From assembly GCA_002334985.1 (NCBI GenBank), contig DDBY01000123.1:1-16744 (forward strand): a stretch of DNA of 16,744 bases, in the 5' to 3' direction. Numbering within the stretch: position 1 is the stretch's first letter; the number at the start of each line of letters is the position of its first letter. Shown in pieces: positions 14,841 through 16,744 of this stretch. This DNA comes from Micavibrio sp. UBA2020 (GTDB lineage: Bacteria > Pseudomonadota > Alphaproteobacteria > Micavibrionales > UBA2020). The notes under the pieces were generated by a model. That model did no database searches. It was not told the origin of the DNA and saw only the letters and a program-made list of their open reading frames with translations. A program made the position numbers and the translations under genes.

Positions 14841-14913
14841 AGGTATTTATACCCCAAGCGGCGCTGTGCAGAAAGTCCGGCGCAGGGTTATTTAATATCC
14901 ATAATCTATAAAT

Positions 14914-16239
14914 TTATTCTTCGTGCGCCGTGCGGGCGGGGCCTTTGCCTTCGTCGAAAAGCGCGCCGTCCAGAATGGCGTTTTCGAACGCCGCCCCCGT
15001 CAGCTTGGCGCCTGTGAAATCGGCATTACGCAGGTCGCAATCGGTGAATTGTGCGCCTGTCAGGTCTGCGCGTTTGAAATTCGCATCCATCAGCCGCGCC
15101 CCCGCAAAATGCGCGTAGCGCAGCGAAGCGGCGTCGAAACGGCAGGGCAGCTGATATTCGGATTCGCCGTCACGCGGCCGGATGTTCAACGGGTTCATAT
15201 TGGCGAGGCGGAAATCGGCACGGTTCATCAAACAACCTGTAAAGCGGCTGCCGCGCAAATCGCTGTTACCAAGGCGGCATTTCCTGAAATCAGAGCCGTC
15301 CAGCCCCGCAGCCTGCATTTCAATCCCGCGCAAATCCATTTCGGCGAAAGTGGCGTTATGCGCCTTGATAGCCGTCAGGCGTTGTGCCGAAAGCGTGCCT
15401 GCCTTGCGCATATCGACGTTGCTGAGTACCAGCTGCACGCCGTTGCGCCCCGCCGTCGCCACCCATTCGATATGTTTGAGCACCATTTCATCGAGCGTAA
15501 GCTCGAATTCTTCAATGTCCTTGCCGACGGTTTCCGCCGTCAGGGTGAGGGTGAAGGTACTGCCGGATTTTTCCGCGTCCTGCATATCCGCGCCGGTCAT
15601 GGTGGCGTAGGAAAAATCGGCATCGCGCAGGTCGGCCTGCTTCAGGCTGCTGTTCGTCAAATCCGCGCCGCGCAGCACCGCGCCTTTCAGGTTGGCGCCA
15701 TCAAGGTCGCTGCTTTCCATGCGCGCATCGGTGAAATCGGCGTTGATGGCGGTGGCATCGGCAAGAACAGCCTCGGTCATGTCGCTGGCGGTGAAATGAA
15801 CGATGCCCGCTTCGGCGGCTTTGGAATACTGGTCTTCTTCGCGTTTGACCTTGCGCTTGACGATGGTTTTACCTTCGCGCAGGTCGGCGCCGGTCAGGTC
15901 GGCTTTGTTGAGGTCGGCACCATCCACATCCGCCCCGCGCAAATCCGCGCGGACAAGTTTTGCGCCGCGCATATTTGCACTGCGCAGGTCGCAGCCGAAA
16001 AGCGTTGCACTTTCGAACGATGCATTGGCCATCGTCGCGCCATACATGATGCAGCCGGTGAAATCGGATTGCGACAGGTCTTGCCCTGTGAAGTTGAGGC
16101 CGCTGAGGTCGCGGTCGCGCACCACGGCGCGCGCGCCGCCCGGTTTGGCGGTGCGGAACATGTGATGCTTGCGGATGATTTCATTCAGTTCCGCCTGCGT
16201 CATTGGCTGTAATGTAAAGTCGCTGTCGGCGGGGGCCAT
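14914..16239 (-). CDS. Pentapeptide-repeat protein with internally duplicated module
   Basis: 441 residues, no signal peptide or membrane segment, so cytoplasmic. It is dominated by A(D/N)LXX-type pentapeptides, which fold into a right-handed quadrilateral beta-helix. Repeat blocks lie at about 43-122 (for example KLVRADLRGADVDGADL), 150-222 (ANLKGAVLRGADLTNSSL) and 298-430. A basic/charged insert (KTIVKRKVKREEDQ, 124-137) breaks the first two. A non-repeat segment at about 225-297 includes LDEMVLKHIEW (249-259), which matches the N-terminal LNEIIRKHHMF (18-28) and is again followed by a glycine-containing turn and repeats, suggesting a duplicated cap-plus-solenoid unit. A promoter at 16268-16296 and AGGCG seven bases before ATG 16239 support the start. 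The molecular role is unknown; nothing marks it as a gyrase-protecting Qnr/MfpA protein. Confidence 0.88.
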   Translation of the reverse strand: MAPADSDFTLQPMTQAELNEIIRKHHMFRTAKPGGARAVVRDRDLSGLNFTGQDLSQSDFTGCIMYGATMANASFESATLFGCDLRSANMRGAKLVRADLRGADVDGADLNKADLTGADLREGKTIVKRKVKREEDQYSKAAEAGIVHFTASDMTEAVLADATAINADFTDARMESSDLDGANLKGAVLRGADLTNSSLKQADLRDADFSYATMTGADMQDAEKSGSTFTLTLTAETVGKDIEEFELTLDEMVLKHIEWVATAGRNGVQLVLSNVDMRKAGTLSAQRLTAIKAHNATFAEMDLRGIEMQAAGLDGSDFRKCRLGNSDLRGSRFTGCLMNRADFRLANMNPLNIRPRDGESEYQLPCRFDAASLRYAHFAGARLMDANFKRADLTGAQFTDCDLRNADFTGAKLTGAAFENAILDGALFDEGKGPARTAHEE

Positions 16240-16267
16240 GTTTTTACGCCTGATTGTTCAGGAAAAC

Positions 16268-16296
16268 ATCATACAGGCTTTCGCGCGGGGCGTAAA
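16268..16296 (-). promoter_or_regulatory. Sigma-70-type promoter of the pentapeptide-repeat gene
   Basis: Reading the minus strand, TTTACG (16296-16291) and TATGAT (16273-16268) are separated by exactly 17 nt. Transcription would start near 16261, about 22 nt before ATG 16239. A 5-bp hairpin, CCTGA/TCAGG (16249-16262), lies at the expected RNA 5' end and overlaps the start of the AGGCG ribosome-binding site. Confidence 0.55.
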
Positions 16297-16306
16297 CGGA
16301 AGCGGC

Positions 16307-16744
16307 TCAGGCCGCCTTATGGCAAGATTTCTGCGGCACATAGCCGGAGGGGACAACGCGCGAAGCGGGCTCCGTATGATACGTCTGGTCGTCGAAAAAC
16401 AGGTCGGCGCCAATGGCGGCCAGAACATCGACTTTCTCGTATTTCGGGCCCTGCTGGTTGGAGCGGCCAATCATATACGCCCCATCGACGATTTGTCCCC
16501 ATTCAATCAGCGTGTTCATGGGGCGGATTTGCGCCTGCCCGCTGCGCATGGTGACGAGCGAGGTTTCAATCGGGCAATCTTCTTTGGGGAAGGTGGCCTT
16601 GAGCGCCTCGATAACGAACAGTACCTTGGCGAAGGGGCCTTCGGGCATGGGCGTTTCGGCCATTTCGGTTTCGTATTTCAAAAAGCCGAGCAGGCCTTCG
16701 CGCTGAAAAATCGTTTCGGATTCACCGCCGAACAAAACCTGGTC
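16307..16744 (-). CDS. 5'-nucleotidase, HAD-like (PF06189 type), C-terminal part (5' end outside window)
   Basis: 145 codons from the window edge to TGA at 16307. The frame is open through the edge (it enters as DQVLFGGESE), so the start lies beyond 16744; the TTG at 16735 is inside the gene. The pattern matches the cytosolic 5'-nucleotidase family that dephosphorylates nucleoside 5'-monophosphates. Matching elements are VLFGGESETIFQREGLLGF, PMPEGPFAKVL, the SLVTMRSGQAQIRP segment corresponding to the family's ALVTARN.P.H.R, the TLIEWG..VDGAYMIG stretch, and the acidic AIGADLFFDDQ with a following SRVVPSGYVP. Assignment rests on recalled family motifs, not a search. The gene ends 67 nt before the pentapeptide gene on the same strand, and a promoter in that gap suggests separate expression. 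Confidence 0.65.
   Translation of the reverse strand, partial: DQVLFGGESETIFQREGLLGFLKYETEMAETPMPEGPFAKVLFVIEALKATFPKEDCPIETSLVTMRSGQAQIRPMNTLIEWGQIVDGAYMIGRSNQQGPKYEKVDVLAAIGADLFFDDQTYHTEPASRVVPSGYVPQKSCHKAA

Noticed and set aside
13158..15017. Long open frame (about 619 codons) on the plus strand opposite mutL
   Set aside because: It is an antisense shadow of mutL, which has all its catalytic motifs; the frame runs through the mutL start region and has no plausible ribosome-binding site or known domain.
14923..16212. Plus-strand open frame opposite the pentapeptide gene with repeated Gln/Ile/Gly/Ala text
   Set aside because: The apparent repeats are the complement of the pentapeptide codons; the sense strand gives clean A(D/N)LXX periodicity.
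14914..16239. Pentapeptide protein as a quinolone-resistance Qnr/MfpA gyrase mimic
   Set aside because: It is twice as long, has non-solenoid inserts and a duplicated cap, and shows no Qnr-type loops; nothing in the context concerns gyrase.
1..16744. CRISPR array, prophage, insertion sequence, toxin-antitoxin or defence island
   Set aside because: No spaced direct repeats, transposase or integrase motifs, or defence domains are visible; all genes are housekeeping or single-domain accessory genes.

Overview
The window reads as chromosomal core DNA from an alphaproteobacterium. Three things point there. The order secY-adk-rpsM-rpsK-rpoA-rplQ has no rpmJ after secY and no rpsD before rpoA. A close homologue of the mitochondrial/alphaproteobacterial F1-ATPase assembly chaperone ATP12 is present. 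Ribosomal proteins S5, L18 and L15 carry alphaproteobacterial-looking motifs. I cannot name the genus. The divergent ATP12 and the unusual lysine/alanine tails on L30 and L15 suggest a lineage away from the best-studied orders, but that is inference.

Region 1 (1-4281, + strand) is the end of the spc-type ribosomal operon: rplF (3' end only), rplR, rpsE, rpmD, rplO, secY and adk. The genes are tightly packed except for a 231-nt gap between rplO and secY that holds a perfect 15-bp inverted repeat. A terminator-like hairpin overlaps the adk stop codon.

Region 2 (4282-7071, + strand) is the alpha operon: a near-consensus sigma-70 promoter, then rpsM (GTG start), rpsK, rpoA (TTG start) and rplQ, closed by a strong intrinsic terminator. 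Each non-trivial gap here contains hairpins: the rpsM leader, the rpsK-rpoA gap and the rpoA-rplQ gap. They are the best candidates in the window for undescribed cis-regulatory RNA.

Region 3 (7102-12498, + strand) is a tightly coupled housekeeping run: GNAT acetyltransferase, DegQ/MucD-like periplasmic protease, RarA/MgsA AAA+ ATPase, CrcB/Fluc fluoride channel, RluC-type pseudouridine synthase and ATP12. Junctions are a 1-nt gap or 1-4-nt overlaps, so one polycistronic mRNA is likely. The products cover envelope protein quality control, replication-fork rescue, fluoride export, 23S rRNA modification and ATP synthase assembly.

Region 4 (12482-16744, - strand) converges on region 3 and holds, in transcription order, a partial HAD-like 5'-nucleotidase, a pentapeptide-repeat protein with its own promoter, mutL (endonuclease type) and a small four-helix membrane protein coupled to mutL.

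I see no mobile elements, CRISPR arrays, tRNA/rRNA genes or defence islands, and no gene-free stretch over 300 bases. The window is mostly ordinary. What deserves a second look is the non-coding structure in the ribosomal operons, the L30 extension, and the internally duplicated pentapeptide protein.
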